64,000 nucleotides of DNA, from contig JAVHXQ010000004.1 in assembly GCA_031119555.1 (NCBI GenBank), forward strand, positions 33,168-97,167, given 5' to 3'. This DNA comes from Candidatus Dactylopiibacterium sp. GTDB lineage: Bacteria > Pseudomonadota > Gammaproteobacteria > Burkholderiales > Rhodocyclaceae. Position 1 is the first letter of the stretch. Every line of letters starts with the position of its first letter. Positions 26,924-36,488 of this stretch are shown here, one piece after another. A model generated the notes under the pieces. The model saw only the letters and a list, made by a program, of their open reading frames with translations, searched no databases and was not told where the DNA came from. A program made the position numbers and the translations under genes.

Positions 26924-27666
26924 GCGGCACCGCCGCGCCGACCCCGATCACGCCCGACTGGCCCGCGCCGGCACGGGTGCGCGCGTATTCCACGACGCGC
27001 GCGGGGGGCGTGAGCACGGGCGCCCATGCCGGCCTCAACCTGGCCACTCACGTCGGCGACGATCCGGCCGCGGTGGCGGCCAACCGGCAACGCCTCGCGC
27101 GGCATGCCGGCGTGACGCCGTGCTGGCTCGAGCAGGTGCACGGCGTGGACGTGGCCGCCGCGATGCCGGGCGACGCCGAGCCCTGTGCGGACGCGAGCTT
27201 CACGCGCACGCCGGGGCGCGCCTGCGTGGTGATGACCGCCGACTGCCTGCCCGTGCTGCTGTGCGATGTCGCCGGCCGCGTGGTGGCCGCCGCCCATGCC
27301 GGCTGGCGGGGGCTGGCGGGCGGCGTGCTGGAGAACACCCTGGACGCCATGGGCGAGGCGCCTGAAAACCTGCTGGCCTGGCTGGGACCGGCCATCTCGC
27401 AGCCGGCTTTCGAAGTGGGGGAAGAAGTCCGCACGGCATTCGTGCGGCATCTTGCCGAGGCCGAAGCGGCTTTCGCACCCGGCCGCGCGGCCGGCAAGTG
27501 GCAGGCCGATCTCTATCTGCTGGCGCGCCAGCGCCTGGCCGCGCGAGGCGTGCGGCACATTTCCGGTGGCGGCCGCTGCACCTTCTCCGAAGCGGAGCAT
27601 TTCTTTTCGGCGCGTCGCGATGGCACGCGCAGCGGGCGCCAGGCGTCGCTGATCTGGCTGGCCTGA
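26920..27666 (+). CDS. pgeF: YfiH/PgeF family (polyphenol oxidase-type, purine nucleoside phosphorylase fold)
   Basis: A 248-residue protein of the DUF152/LACC1 family. Relatives act on purine nucleosides or, as PgeF, remove misincorporated L-Ser from peptidoglycan precursors. The metal-site residues are in [23 protein letters not shown] and [15 protein letters not shown], with [15 protein letters not shown] near the end. It starts with GTG overlapping the hisD stop. Placement directly after hisD is not the usual neighbour; hisC would be expected here. The sequence after its stop is decayed. Confidence 0.85.
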   Translation: MSGTAAPTPITPDWPAPARVRAYSTTRAGGVSTGAHAGLNLATHVGDDPAAVAANRQRLARHAGVTPCWLEQVHGVDVAAAMPGDAEPCADASFTRTPGRACVVMTADCLPVLLCDVAGRVVAAAHAGWRGLAGGVLENTLDAMGEAPENLLAWLGPAISQPAFEVGEEVRTAFVRHLAEAEAAFAPGRAAGKWQADLYLLARQRLAARGVRHISGGGRCTFSEAEHFFSARRDGTRSGRQASLIWLA

Positions 27667-27719
27667 TGCCTCCCGGCCACTTGCCTGGCCACGCTCGCCC
27701 GCCAGGGTGGCGCGCGGCG

Positions 27720-28081
27720 TGATCCACGCTCGCGGCTTTCAGAACGGCCAGCGCGAAGCGGTGCGGATGCGGCACGCGCAGCCTGTCGCGCACCAGCCCC
27801 GGGTAGCCGGCGGCCGGCGCCGATCTGCAGCACCAGCAGGGGCGTGCTCACGCTGAGCAGGCGGCGCGGCAGCGCCGGGTCGCCCGCGGGGATGCCCGCG
27901 CGCCCCTCCGGATGAGGCCCACCTGCGCGGCCTTGCGTGGGATCTCCGTTTCGAACGACACATCCAGATGTTCCGAAGAGCCCGGGCGCTGCGCCGCCTG
28001 CACGACGGAATGCCATCCTTGGTGTTCGCTCCGCGCTTTCTGCCCCCTGTGCTCGATGAGGCGCAGCAGCTTCTCGCGCGG
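27720..28081 (-). pseudogene. Unrecognised decayed coding remnant
   Basis: On the minus strand, protein-like segments appear in changing frames: EKLLRLIEHRGQKARSEHQG onward, then PALPRRLLSVSTPLLVLQIGA, then YPGLVRDRLRVPHPHRFALAV. Two frame changes within about 360 bp and the lack of a start or long ORF indicate a broken gene. The last segment is faintly like nucleotidyltransferase-fold proteins with a PxPxRFALxKL stretch, but I cannot name the family with confidence. It lies in the non-coding block between pgeF and hisC. Confidence 0.45.
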
Positions 28082-28110
28082 TGGCGGGCTGCCCGTGCGC
28101 CAGGGTCTCG

Positions 28111-28386
28111 AGCCCGGCGCTGTCGCTGCCCCTGCGGCAGACCATGCTGCAGACCTTCCTGCGGGTCATGCCGCTGGCCGGGCCTGCTCACGCCCGTGCG
28201 CAACATGCCGGCGGCGCTGCAGGTGGCGACCTGGGCCAGCCCCCTGCGCTTCGGCGTCGGCATCGTGCGGCGCGTCTATCTGGAAGGCGCGGGGCTGGCC
28301 CACGTGTGGCCGGAGTTCCTGCCCTGCCGGTGATTGCCGCCGCGAAGCTGCCGCGCGGGGCGTGGCTGTTCCGCAAGCGCCTGTCA
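28111..28386 (+). pseudogene. C-terminal remnant of an ABC-2 permease with two frameshifts
   Basis: Three consecutive pieces in frames 1, 2 and 1 join into one ABC-2 permease tail: SLPLRQTMLQTFLRVMPLAG, then LLTPVRNMPAALQVATWASP followed by LRFGVGIVRRVYLEGAGLAH, then VIAAAKLPRGAWLFRKRL. One extra G near 28183 and one missing C near 28322 would restore a single frame. Only about 90 residues of an expected 370 are present, and the 5' part is absent, so this is a truncated fossil and not merely a sequencing slip. Confidence 0.7.
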
Positions 28387-28388
28387 TG

Positions 28389-28410
28389 GGCCCGGCGCGC
28401 GGGCCGGGCC
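28389..28410 (-). terminator. GC hairpin downstream of hisC
   Basis: GGCCCGG/CCGGGCC with an 8-base loop begins eight bases after the hisC stop on the minus strand. No T-run follows, so any terminator function is weak or Rho-assisted. Confidence 0.35.
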
Positions 28411-28417
28411 GCGCGCG

Positions 28418-29479
28418 TCAGGCGAGGATCTCGTCGAGCGCGTTCAGCAGGGCGTCGCATTGCGCGTCGGTGCCGATCGTGATGCGCAGGAACGCGTCGA
28501 TGCGCGGCTGGCGGAAGTGCCGCACGATGATGCCGCGTTCGCGCAGCGCCTGGGCAAGGGCCGCGCCTTCGTGGCCGGAGTGGCGCGCGAAGATGAAGTT
28601 CGCGGCCGACGGCAGCACCTCGAATCCGCGTGCCGTCATCGCCGCCACGAGACGCTCGCGGCTCGCGATCACCTTGTGGCGCGTGGTGTCGAACCAGGCC
28701 ACGTCCTCGATGGCGGCGGCGGCGCCGGCGATGGCCATGCGGTCGAGCGGATAGGAGTTGAAGCTGTTCTTGACGCGTTCGAGCGCTTCGATGAGCGCCG
28801 GGTGGCCGATCGCGAAACCCGCGCGCAGACCGGCCAGCGAGCGGCTCTTGGAAAGCGTCTGCACGACGAGCAGGTTGGGGTAGCGCTGCGTGAGCGCCAC
28901 CGCGCTCTGGCCGCCGAAGTCGATGTAGGCCTCGTCGATCACGACGACGGCCTCGGGCTTGCCGGCCACGAGGCGTTCGATCTCGGCGAGCGGCAGCAGG
29001 CGGCCGGTGGGTGCGTTGGGGTTGGGCAGGATCACGGCGCCGGCGGCGCGCGCGAGGTAGTCGTCGATGCGGATCGCGAACGCGTCGTCGAGCGCGATGG
29101 CTTCCGCCCGGATGTCGTAGAGCCCGCAATAGACGGGATAGAAGCTGTAGCTGATGTCGGGGTGGAGCAGGGGGGCGTCGTGCCGCAGCAGGCCCATGAA
29201 CGCATGCGCGAGCACTTCGTCGGAGCCATTGCCCACGAACACGCAGGCCGGCGGCACCTGGAAATGCTGCGCCACGGCCTGACGGAAACGGTCGGAATTG
29301 GGGTCCGGGTACAGCTTCAGCGTGTCGCCCGCTTCGGCCGCGATCGCGGCGAGTGCCCGGGGAGACGGGCCGTAGGGATTTTCGTTGGTGTTGAGTTTGA
29401 CGAGATTGGCGATTCGGGGTTGCTCGCCAGGGACGTAAGGCGTCAAGCGATGAACGATATCGCTCCAGTAAACACTCAT
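28418..29479 (-). CDS. hisC: Histidinol-phosphate aminotransferase
   Basis: PLP enzyme that converts imidazole-acetol phosphate to histidinol phosphate. The 353 residues show [16 protein letters not shown], the [14 protein letters not shown] stretch, [12 protein letters not shown] and the PLP lysine in [21 protein letters not shown]. The start at 29479 ([18 protein letters not shown]) fits the family; the upstream 25 residues of the ORF track do not. It is transcribed opposite to hisGD and hisBHAFIE, unlike the usual hisGDCB order. Confidence 0.95.
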   Translation of the reverse strand: MSVYWSDIVHRLTPYVPGEQPRIANLVKLNTNENPYGPSPRALAAIAAEAGDTLKLYPDPNSDRFRQAVAQHFQVPPACVFVGNGSDEVLAHAFMGLLRHDAPLLHPDISYSFYPVYCGLYDIRAEAIALDDAFAIRIDDYLARAAGAVILPNPNAPTGRLLPLAEIERLVAGKPEAVVVIDEAYIDFGGQSAVALTQRYPNLLVVQTLSKSRSLAGLRAGFAIGHPALIEALERVKNSFNSYPLDRMAIAGAAAAIEDVAWFDTTRHKVIASRERLVAAMTARGFEVLPSAANFIFARHSGHEGAALAQALRERGIIVRHFRQPRIDAFLRITIGTDAQCDALLNALDEILA

Positions 29480-29520
29480 CGGAATTCTTCCCGGAATGGA
29501 GGGGGATGCCGCGCCGCGCA

Positions 29521-29548
29521 TGGTGCGGCACGCGCCCAATGCTATCAT
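29521..29548 (+). promoter_or_regulatory. Promoter candidate for hisBHAFIE
   Basis: TGGTGC (-35, poor) and an extended -10 TGCTATCAT are separated by 16 bp in the 130-bp hisC-hisB divergent gap. The inversion of hisC would have cut hisB off from the hisGD transcript, so a separate promoter is needed here. Confidence 0.4.
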
Positions 29549-29609
29549 AGGCACTGCCCGCGAAGCCTTGCGCAGCGGGCCTTCGACACGTTCACTACAG
29601 GGTCATGCC

Positions 29610-30197
29610 ATGAGGCAAGCCGAAGTCAGCCGCAACACCCTCGAAACCCGCATTTCCGTCCGCATCGATCTCGACGGCAGTGGCCGCGCCGAGCTCGCCA
29701 CGGGCGTTCCCTTCTTCGATCACATGCTTGAGCAGATCGCCCGTCACGGCCTGATCGACCTGTCGATCAAGGCGCAGGGCGATCTCCACATCGATGCCCA
29801 CCATACCGTGGAAGACGTCGGCATCACGCTGGGGCAGGCCTTTGCCCAGGCCGTGGGCGACAAGAAAGGCCTGCGCCGCTACGGTCACGCCTACGTGCCG
29901 CTCGACGAGGCGCTTTCGCGCGTGGTGGTCGATCTGTCCGGCCGCCCCGGGCTCGAGTACCACGTGACCTACACGCGCGCGCGCATCGGCGAGTTCGACG
30001 TGGACCTCGCGCGCGAATTCTTCCAGGGCTTCGTGAATCACGCCGGCGTCACGCTGCACATCGACAACCTGCGCGGCATCAATGCGCACCATCAGTGCGA
30101 AACCGTGTTCAAGGCCTTCGGTCGCGCCCTGCGCGCGGCCGCCGAGGTCGACGAGCGTGCGGCGGGCGCGATGCCCTCGACCAAGGGCACGCTCTGA
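29610..30197 (+). CDS. hisB: Imidazoleglycerol-phosphate dehydratase
   Basis: A monofunctional 195-residue HisB without the phosphatase domain found in enterobacteria; histidinol-phosphate phosphatase must be encoded elsewhere. The manganese-binding histidines are in [29 protein letters not shown] and the later [14 protein letters not shown]. The ATG at 29610 gives the typical start [15 protein letters not shown]. Confidence 0.97.
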   Translation: MRQAEVSRNTLETRISVRIDLDGSGRAELATGVPFFDHMLEQIARHGLIDLSIKAQGDLHIDAHHTVEDVGITLGQAFAQAVGDKKGLRRYGHAYVPLDEALSRVVVDLSGRPGLEYHVTYTRARIGEFDVDLAREFFQGFVNHAGVTLHIDNLRGINAHHQCETVFKAFGRALRAAAEVDERAAGAMPSTKGTL

Positions 30198-30252
30198 TTC
30201 CCCGAAGGCGCGGCGCGCCTTCCCGTCTCTCCGTTCCGGTGCAACAGCAAAA

Positions 30253-30888
30253 ATGAAGATCGTCGTCGTGGATTACGGCATGGGTAACCTGCGTTCGGTT
30301 GCCAAAGCCATCGAGAAGGTCGCGCCCGCGGGCGCGAGCGTGGGCATTACCAGCGAGGCGGCGGCGATCCGCGCGGCCGACCGCGTGGTGGTGCCGGGGC
30401 AGGGGGCGATGCACGACTGCATGCGCGAATTTCTCTCGCGGGGCCTGCGCGAGGCCGTGCAGGACGCCGCGCGCAACAAGCCTTTCCTGGGCATCTGCGT
30501 GGGCATGCAGATGCTCTTCGACCATAGCGAGGAAGGCGACACGCCGGGGCTGGGATTCGTGGCCGGACGCGTGCGTCGTTTCGCTGACGGCATGCTGGCG
30601 CCCGATGGTGCGCGCCTCAAGGTGCCGCACATGGGCTGGAATGCCATCGAGCCGGTGGCTCCCCACCCGGTGTGGCAGGGAATCCCGGCCGGCGAGCGCT
30701 TCTACTTCGTGCATAGCTACTACTGCGAGCCCGCGCAGGCGGCGATGAGCGCAGCCACGACCGACTATGGTCTGCGCTTTACGTCGGCCGCGGCCCACGC
30801 TAACATTTTTTCGGTACAGTTCCACCCGGAGAAGAGCGCTGCGGCAGGCCTGCGGCTGCTGTCGAACTTCCTTCAATGGCAGCCCTGA
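30253..30888 (+). CDS. hisH: Imidazole glycerol phosphate synthase, glutaminase subunit
   Basis: Class I glutamine amidotransferase that supplies ammonia to HisF. The 211 residues carry the nucleophile Cys82 in FLGICVGMQMLFDHSEE and the His/Glu pair in SVQFHPEKS near the end. The N-terminus MKIVVVDYGMGNLRSV is typical. Confidence 0.97.
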   Translation: MKIVVVDYGMGNLRSVAKAIEKVAPAGASVGITSEAAAIRAADRVVVPGQGAMHDCMREFLSRGLREAVQDAARNKPFLGICVGMQMLFDHSEEGDTPGLGFVAGRVRRFADGMLAPDGARLKVPHMGWNAIEPVAPHPVWQGIPAGERFYFVHSYYCEPAQAAMSAATTDYGLRFTSAAAHANIFSVQFHPEKSAAAGLRLLSNFLQWQP

Positions 30889-31007
30889 TTCCGGCGCAGC
30901 ATTCCTCTGCGACATTCTTCCGCGCGTGAGGCGGCGAAACCCGGCACCCGGAACGTTTCCGCCGCGCATCCTTTCCCGCTACCCCGAGCATCCGACCCTC
31001 ACACATC

Positions 31008-31757
31008 ATGCTGCTGATCCCCGCGATTGATCTCAAAGACGGCCACTGTGTCCGCCTGCGCCAGGGCGACATGGACGACGCCACCGTATTCTCCGAAGAT
31101 CCGGCGGCCATGGCCCGCCACTGGCTCGACCAGGGCGCGCGCCGCCTCCATCTGGTCGACCTGAACGGCGCCTTCGCCGGCAAGCCCCGGAACGAGGCCG
31201 TGATCAAGGCGATCTGCGGTGAAGTGGGCGACGAGATCCCCGTCCAGCTCGGCGGTGGCATCCGCGATCTGGACACCATCGAGCGCTATCTCGATCACGG
31301 CATTTCCTACGTCATCATCGGGACGGCGGCCGTCAAGAACCCCGGCTTCCTGCACGACGCGTGCAGTGCCTTCCCGGGCCACATCATCGTGGGCATAGAC
31401 GCCAAGGACGGCAAGGTGGCGGTGGATGGCTGGTCCAAGCTCACGGGCCATGACGTGATCGATCTGGCGAAGAAGTTCGAGGATTACGGCGTGGAGTCGG
31501 TGATCTACACCGACATCGGCCGCGACGGCATGCTCAACGGCGTGAATATCGAAGCCACCGTGAAGCTCGCGCAGGCCTTGCGCATTCCGGTGATCGCCAG
31601 CGGCGGCCTCGCCAACCTGGCGGACGTCGACGCGCTTTGCGCCGTCGAGGCCGAAGGCGTGGTCGGCGCCATCACGGGTCGCGCCATCTACGAGGGCACG
31701 CTCGATTTCGCGGCGGCCCAGGCACGTGCCGACGAACTCAGCGGCGAGGCAGACTGA
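31008..31757 (+). CDS. hisA: Phosphoribosylformimino-AICAR-phosphate isomerase
   Basis: TIM-barrel isomerase, 249 residues. The catalytic Asp in [20 protein letters not shown] and the second in [12 protein letters not shown] are present, as is the phosphate loop [12 protein letters not shown]. It lies 119 bp after hisH; the gap contains no gene and I see no terminator. Confidence 0.97.
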   Translation: MLLIPAIDLKDGHCVRLRQGDMDDATVFSEDPAAMARHWLDQGARRLHLVDLNGAFAGKPRNEAVIKAICGEVGDEIPVQLGGGIRDLDTIERYLDHGISYVIIGTAAVKNPGFLHDACSAFPGHIIVGIDAKDGKVAVDGWSKLTGHDVIDLAKKFEDYGVESVIYTDIGRDGMLNGVNIEATVKLAQALRIPVIASGGLANLADVDALCAVEAEGVVGAITGRAIYEGTLDFAAAQARADELSGEAD

Positions 31758-31761
31758 AGCC

Positions 31762-32520
31762 ATGCTCGCCAAACGCATCATCCCGTGCCTCGACGTGACC
31801 GCCGGGCGCGTCGTCAAGGGCGTGAATTTCCTCGAGCTGCGCGACGCGGGAGACCCCGTCGAGATCGCCCGTCGCTACGACGAGCAGGGCGCCGACGAAC
31901 TCACCTTCCTCGACATCACCGCCAGCTCCGACGAGCGCGACATCATCCTGCACATCGTCGAGCAGGTGGCCGATCAGGTATTCATTCCCCTCACGGTGGG
32001 CGGCGGCGTGCGCAGCGTGGCCGACGTGCGCCGCCTGCTCAATGCCGGTGCCGACAAGGTCAGCATCAACAGCGCCGCGGTGAGCAACCCCGACCTCGTC
32101 GCCGAAGCGTCGGGCAAGGTCGGCAATCAGTGCATCGTGGTCGCCATCGATGCCAAGCAGACCGCGCCCGGGCAGTGGGGCGTCTTCACGCATGGCGGAC
32201 GCAAGCCCACGGGGCTGGACGCCATCGAATGGGCGAAGAAGGCCGAGTCGCTCGGCGCCGGTGAAATCCTGCTCACGAGCATGGACCGCGACGGCACGCG
32301 CGTGGGCTTCGATCTCGCGCTCACGCGCGCGATCTCGGACGCGGTGAACATCCCCGTGATCGCCAGCGGCGGCGTGGGCAACCTCGACCATCTGGCCGAC
32401 GGCGTGATCGAGGGGCGCGCGGACGCGGTGCTGGCGGCAAGCATCTTCCATTACGGTGAATTCACCGTGAGGCAGGCCAAGGAACTGATGCGCGCGCGCG
32501 GCGTGGAGGTGCGGCTGTGA
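31762..32520 (+). CDS. hisF: Imidazole glycerol phosphate synthase, cyclase subunit
   Basis: TIM-barrel cyclase partner of HisH, 252 residues. Catalytic Asp residues occur in [18 protein letters not shown] and [15 protein letters not shown]. Start [12 protein letters not shown] at 31762, four bases after the hisA stop. It overlaps hisI by four bases (GTGA). Confidence 0.97.
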   Translation: MLAKRIIPCLDVTAGRVVKGVNFLELRDAGDPVEIARRYDEQGADELTFLDITASSDERDIILHIVEQVADQVFIPLTVGGGVRSVADVRRLLNAGADKVSINSAAVSNPDLVAEASGKVGNQCIVVAIDAKQTAPGQWGVFTHGGRKPTGLDAIEWAKKAESLGAGEILLTSMDRDGTRVGFDLALTRAISDAVNIPVIASGGVGNLDHLADGVIEGRADAVLAASIFHYGEFTVRQAKELMRARGVEVRL

Positions 32521-32918
32521 GCGGCGGGCGCTGGCTGAACGACGTCGCCTGGGACGAGCAGGGCCTCGTGCCGGCGATCGCCCAGGATCACGCGACCGGC
32601 GAGGTGCTGATGTTCGCCTGGATGAACCGCGAGGCGCTCGCGCTGACCATCGAGCGCAAGGAGGCCGTCTACTGGTCGCGCTCGCGGCGCAAGCTGTGGC
32701 ACAAGGGCGAGGAGTCCGGCCACGTGCAGCGCGTGCTGGAGGTTCGTCTCGATTGCGACGGCGACGTGGTCCTGCTCAAAATCGAACAAGTCGGCGGGAT
32801 TGCGTGTCATACCGGCCGGCGCAGCTGTTTTTTCAATCGCCACGCCGGCGAGGCGGGCTGGGAAGCGGTCGACCCCGTGCTCAAGGACCCCGCCGAGATC
32901 TATGGCAAGACTCCCTGA
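32517..32918 (+). CDS. hisI: Phosphoribosyl-AMP cyclohydrolase
   Basis: A 133-residue zinc enzyme, separate from HisE as usual in betaproteobacteria. Motifs are [36 protein letters not shown] and the zinc cysteines in [11 protein letters not shown] and [16 protein letters not shown] start overlapping the hisF stop. Confidence 0.96.
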   Translation: MSGGRWLNDVAWDEQGLVPAIAQDHATGEVLMFAWMNREALALTIERKEAVYWSRSRRKLWHKGEESGHVQRVLEVRLDCDGDVVLLKIEQVGGIACHTGRRSCFFNRHAGEAGWEAVDPVLKDPAEIYGKTP

Positions 32919-32933
32919 GAAAGCGCGTTCATC

Positions 32934-33257
32934 ATGATCGATCCCGAAGTCCTGCAGCGGCTCTCCGCCACCCTGGAACAGCGCAAGGCCGCGCCGCCCG
33001 AATCGTCCTACGTGTCGAGCCTCTACGCCAAGGGCACCGACGCGATCTGCAAGAAGGTGGCCGAGGAAGCCGCCGAAACCATCATGGCCGCCAAGGATGG
33101 CGACCTGCGGCACATCGTGTATGAAGTGACCGACCTGTGGTTCCATTCGCTGATCCTGCTGTCCCAGTTCGGCCTGTCGGCCGACGACGTGCTCGGCGAG
33201 CTGCGTCGCCGCGAGGGGATCTCCGGCATCGAAGAAAAGAATGCGCGCCCATCATGA
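32934..33257 (+). CDS. hisE: Phosphoribosyl-ATP pyrophosphatase
   Basis: A 107-residue all-helical MazG-fold pyrophosphatase. The metal-binding stretch [18 protein letters not shown] and [19 protein letters not shown] are family hallmarks. Its TGA overlaps the HIT gene start. Confidence 0.95.
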   Translation: MIDPEVLQRLSATLEQRKAAPPESSYVSSLYAKGTDAICKKVAEEAAETIMAAKDGDLRHIVYEVTDLWFHSLILLSQFGLSADDVLGELRRREGISGIEEKNARPS

Positions 33258-33598
33258 CCGACTGCCTGTTCTGTCGCATCGTCCGCGGCGAGATTCCCGC
33301 CACCCGGGTCTATGAGGACGACGAGATGCTCGCCTTCAAGGACATCCATCCCAAGGCCGCCGTGCATCTGCTGCTGATTCCCAAGAAGCACATCGCCACG
33401 CTGGCCGACGCGGGCGCCGACGATGCGCCCCTGCTTGGCCGCCTGCTGGCCAGGGCGCCGCAGCTTGCGCGTGAACACGGCGCGGGCGAGGGGTTCCGCA
33501 CCATCATCAACACCGGTCGGGATGGCGGACAGGAGGTGTATCATCTGCACCTGCACATTCTGGGCGGTCAGGCGATGCCCGCCCTGATCAAATACTGA
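33254..33598 (+). CDS. HIT-family nucleotide hydrolase
   Basis: A 114-residue histidine-triad protein of the HinT type, acting on nucleoside phosphoramidates. The triad is H97-L-H99-L-H101 in [13 protein letters not shown], and the N-terminal [13 protein letters not shown] carries the usual paired cysteines. ATGA overlap with hisE shows it is in the his-tat operon. Confidence 0.95.
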   Translation: MTDCLFCRIVRGEIPATRVYEDDEMLAFKDIHPKAAVHLLLIPKKHIATLADAGADDAPLLGRLLARAPQLAREHGAGEGFRTIINTGRDGGQEVYHLHLHILGGQAMPALIKY

Positions 33599-33609
33599 GG
33601 AGAGTGACG

Positions 33610-33810
33610 ATGGGTTCTTTGAGTATCTGGCATTGGCTGATCGTTCTGGTCATCGTGATGCTGGTGTTCGGTACCAAGAAGCTGCGTAACATCGGCGAGG
33701 ATCTCGGTGGTGCGGTCAAGGGCTTCAAGCAAGGCATGAAGGAAGGCGGCGAAGACAAGCCCGCGACGCCGGCCCAGACCCTCGAAGGCCAGGCGCGCGA
33801 GAAGGACTGA
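33610..33810 (+). CDS. tatA: Sec-independent translocase subunit TatA
   Basis: Pore-forming subunit of the twin-arginine pathway. 66 residues: one membrane helix ([16 protein letters not shown]), the [22 protein letters not shown] amphipathic helix and a charged tail. The ATG at 33610 follows GAGGAG; the ORF track GTG at 33604 is less likely. Confidence 0.95.
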   Translation: MGSLSIWHWLIVLVIVMLVFGTKKLRNIGEDLGGAVKGFKQGMKEGGEDKPATPAQTLEGQAREKD

Positions 33811-33837
33811 GCCAGCCGGCTTGCTTGCACGAATGGC

Positions 33838-33863
33838 GGGGGCGCGCGAAGGCGCCCCTTTTT
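33838..33863 (+). terminator. Intrinsic terminator between tatA and tatB
   Basis: GGGGCGC/GCGCCCC with a six-base loop and a TTTTT tail lies 27 bp after tatA and 33 bp before tatB. It could act as a partial terminator giving more TatA than TatB and TatC, which fits the known excess of TatA in the complex. Confidence 0.75.
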
Positions 33864-33896
33864 GTTTGCCTGTCCGCTTGAATTCACGGGTATCCC

Positions 33897-34496
33897 ATGT
33901 TTGACATCGGTTTTTCCGAACTCCTCCTGATCGGCATCGTGGCGCTGGTCGTGTTCGGCCCCGAGGAGCTTCCGCGCGTGGCGCGCACGGCAGGGCTTTT
34001 GCTGGGGCGTCTGCGCCGTTACGTGGCCGACGTGAAGTCCGACATCTCGCGCGAGATCGAGGCTTCCGAAATGAAGAGCCTGGTCGCGGAGGTGCAGGAT
34101 TCCGCCCGCAGCCTGCAGCAGACCCTGAATACCCAGGCCGCCGCGCTGCAGGCCGATTTCGACGCGCTGGCAAAGCCTCTCGAGGACGTTCGTTCGGGGC
34201 TGGAGGCCGAGGCGGCCTCCGTGCGCCAATCGGCGCTGGAACCCGAGCTGCCGGCGGTGCCGGGCGACGCCGGGCCCGCGCTGGCGGAACCGCCCGCAAC
34301 CACCGCCGACGCTCCACCGGTGCTGGATGCGCCCGAACCCGCTCCCGCGCTGCCCCAGGCACTGCCCGCGGATTTCTTCGCACCGCCCGCCCCCGCGCGC
34401 ACCCCCCCGGAAGAGGCTGGAACGCCTGCCGCGGATGACGGCCAGCTCGACCTCTTCGGGCGGCCGGTCGAACCCTCACACGCCAGGAAGGAATGA
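33897..34496 (+). CDS. tatB: Sec-independent translocase subunit TatB
   Basis: A 199-residue twin-arginine receptor subunit. It has the N-terminal helix FDIGFSELLLIGIVALVVFGPEELPRVARTAG with the conserved Glu8 and a hinge Gly-Pro, then an amphipathic region and a long proline/alanine-rich tail from about residue 110. It overlaps tatC by four bases. Confidence 0.95.
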   Translation: MFDIGFSELLLIGIVALVVFGPEELPRVARTAGLLLGRLRRYVADVKSDISREIEASEMKSLVAEVQDSARSLQQTLNTQAAALQADFDALAKPLEDVRSGLEAEAASVRQSALEPELPAVPGDAGPALAEPPATTADAPPVLDAPEPAPALPQALPADFFAPPAPARTPPEEAGTPAADDGQLDLFGRPVEPSHARKE

Positions 34497-35224
34497 ATCC
34501 GGTGGACCAGCAAGAGAGTTTCATCTCCCACCTCGTGGAGCTGCGCAACCGCCTCATCAAGTCGCTGCTCGCCGTGCTGGTGGTTTTCCTGTGTCTCGTC
34601 TGGTGGGCCCAGGACCTCTACGCCATGCTCGCCGCCCCGCTGCTTGCCGTGCTGCCGCAGGGCGGGCAGATGATCGCGACCGACGTGGTGGGCGTGTTCC
34701 TCGTGCCCATCAAGGTCGTGGCCTGGGTGTCGCTGCTGGTGGCGATGCCCGTGGTGCTCTACCAGGCCTGGGCGTTCGTGGCGCCGGGCCTGTATGCCCA
34801 CGAGAAGCGCCTGGCGCTGCCCGTGATGCTCGCGAGCTGCGTGCTCTTCGTGCTGGGCATGGGCTTTGCCTACTTCGTGTTCTTCCCGGGCATGTTCAAG
34901 GTCATGGCGAGCTTCACGCCGCACGGCGTGGCGTGGATGACCGACATCGACAAGTACCTGAGTTTCGTGATGGGGATGTTTCTCGCCTTCGGCGCGGCCT
35001 TCGAGGTTCCGGTGGTCGTCGTGCTGCTCGTGATCATGGGCGTGGTGAACAGCCAGAAGCTCGTCGAGGCGCGCCGCTACGTGATCGTCGGCGCCTTCGT
35101 GGTCGCCGCGGTGGTGACGCCGCCGGATGTGACGTCGCAGTTCATGCTGGCCGTGCCGATGTGCCTGCTCTATGAAGTCGGGATCATCGTCGGGCGCATG
35201 CTCGAACGCCGTCGCGACGCCTGA
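34493..35224 (+). CDS. tatC: Sec-independent translocase subunit TatC
   Basis: A 243-residue six-helix core subunit that recognises the twin-arginine signal. Hallmarks are SFISHLVELRNRLIKS at the start and the later FAYFVFFPGMFKVMASF and VVAAVVTPPDVTSQFMLAVPM. It is the last gene of the his-HIT-tat series and converges on the DegS-like gene with 12 bp between stops. Confidence 0.97.
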   Translation: MNPVDQQESFISHLVELRNRLIKSLLAVLVVFLCLVWWAQDLYAMLAAPLLAVLPQGGQMIATDVVGVFLVPIKVVAWVSLLVAMPVVLYQAWAFVAPGLYAHEKRLALPVMLASCVLFVLGMGFAYFVFFPGMFKVMASFTPHGVAWMTDIDKYLSFVMGMFLAFGAAFEVPVVVVLLVIMGVVNSQKLVEARRYVIVGAFVVAAVVTPPDVTSQFMLAVPMCLLYEVGIIVGRMLERRRDA

Positions 35225-35236
35225 GCGGCGGGCGCC

Positions 35237-36415
35237 TCAGTCGGTGCCGCGCAGCCCCGCGAGCGGCCGCTGCGCCACCTGCACGACGGCTTCCATGCGC
35301 TTGCCGTTGCGCAGGATCGCCATGCGCGCGAGCTGACCGGGCGGAAGCGCGGCCACGTCGGCGAGCACGCCGCGCGAATCCTCCACGCGCTTGCCGTCTA
35401 TGGTCACCAGCATGTCGCCCGGCTGCAGGCCCGCGCGCGCGGCGGGGCTGTTGCGCGCGATGCCCGCGATGAGCACGCCCTTGGGGGGCAGGTTGAGAGC
35501 CTGCGCGAGCTCGGCCGTGACCTCCTGAACCTGCACGCCGATCCAGCCCCGCGTGACCTGTCCGTTGCGGATGATCTGATCCATGATGGCGCGCGCCGAA
35601 GGCGCCGGGATCGCGAACCCGATGCCCTGCGAGCCGCCCGAGCGCGAGTAGATCGCCGTGTTGATGCCGACCAGCCGGCCCTGGGTGTCCACCAGCGCGC
35701 CGCCCGAATTGCCGGGGTTGATCGGCGCGTCGGTCTGGATGAAATTCTCGAACGTATTGATGCCCAGGTCATTGCGGCCCAGCGCGCTGACGATGCCCAT
35801 CGTCACGGTCTGGCCCACGCCGAAGGGGTTGCCGATCGCGAGCACGACGTCACCCACGCGCACGCTGTTGTCGGTGGCGAAGTGGATCGCCGTGAGCGCT
35901 TCGCGTGCGTCGATGCGCAGCACGGCCAGGTCGGACTCGGGATCGCGGCCGACGAGGCGGGCCGGGAACTTGCGCCCGTCGTTGAGCGCGACTTCTATGG
36001 AATCGGCTGCGTCGATGACGTGGTTGTTGGTCAGGATGTAGCCATCGTTGCTCACCAGCACGCCCGAGCCCAGGCCGGACCTGCGCTGCGGCAGCTCGCT
36101 GTCGGGCACGCCGAAGAAGCGGCGGAAGAACGGGTCGTTGAGCAAGGGGTTGTTCGAGGCCGGGACTTCCTTCGTCGTGAAGACATGCACCACGGTAGGC
36201 AGGGCCGTCTGGGCGGCGTTGGCGTAGCTGTCGGGGCGCGGCTCGGGGGGCTGCGCCAGCGCGCCGGACAGGGGCAGGGTGCCGGGCTGGGCGGCGGGGG
36301 GCGTGCCGGGCCACGCGGGATGGCTGATCCATTCGGGCTTGAGCGTGCTCACGACGAACAGGGCCGCCAACACGATGGTGACCGTCTGGGCGAAGATCAG
36401 CCAGAGCCGTTGCAT
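35237..36415 (-). CDS. degS: Membrane-anchored S1C serine protease (DegS/AlgW-like)
   Basis: A 392-residue periplasmic protease tethered by one N-terminal helix (LIFAQTVTIVLAALFVVSTL). The trypsin-like domain has His132 (LTNNHVIDAADS), Asp162 (ESDLAVLRID) and Ser237 (INPGNSGGAL), and one PDZ domain follows at about residues 290-375. One PDZ and a retained anchor point to DegS/AlgW-type envelope-stress signalling rather than DegP-type general proteolysis. The start at 36415 (MQRLWLI) was chosen because the ORF track's upstream 44 residues look non-coding and would precede the anchor oddly. Divergent from the Nif3 gene. Confidence 0.9.
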   Translation of the reverse strand: MQRLWLIFAQTVTIVLAALFVVSTLKPEWISHPAWPGTPPAAQPGTLPLSGALAQPPEPRPDSYANAAQTALPTVVHVFTTKEVPASNNPLLNDPFFRRFFGVPDSELPQRRSGLGSGVLVSNDGYILTNNHVIDAADSIEVALNDGRKFPARLVGRDPESDLAVLRIDAREALTAIHFATDNSVRVGDVVLAIGNPFGVGQTVTMGIVSALGRNDLGINTFENFIQTDAPINPGNSGGALVDTQGRLVGINTAIYSRSGGSQGIGFAIPAPSARAIMDQIIRNGQVTRGWIGVQVQEVTAELAQALNLPPKGVLIAGIARNSPAARAGLQPGDMLVTIDGKRVEDSRGVLADVAALPPGQLARMAILRNGKRMEAVVQVAQRPLAGLRGTD

Positions 36416-36488
36416 AATTTCCCGTCTGCGGACTTCGGGGCCGCTATTGCTTTGATGCGCGGATGGCGCGAATGGAAGGAGTGGAGTC

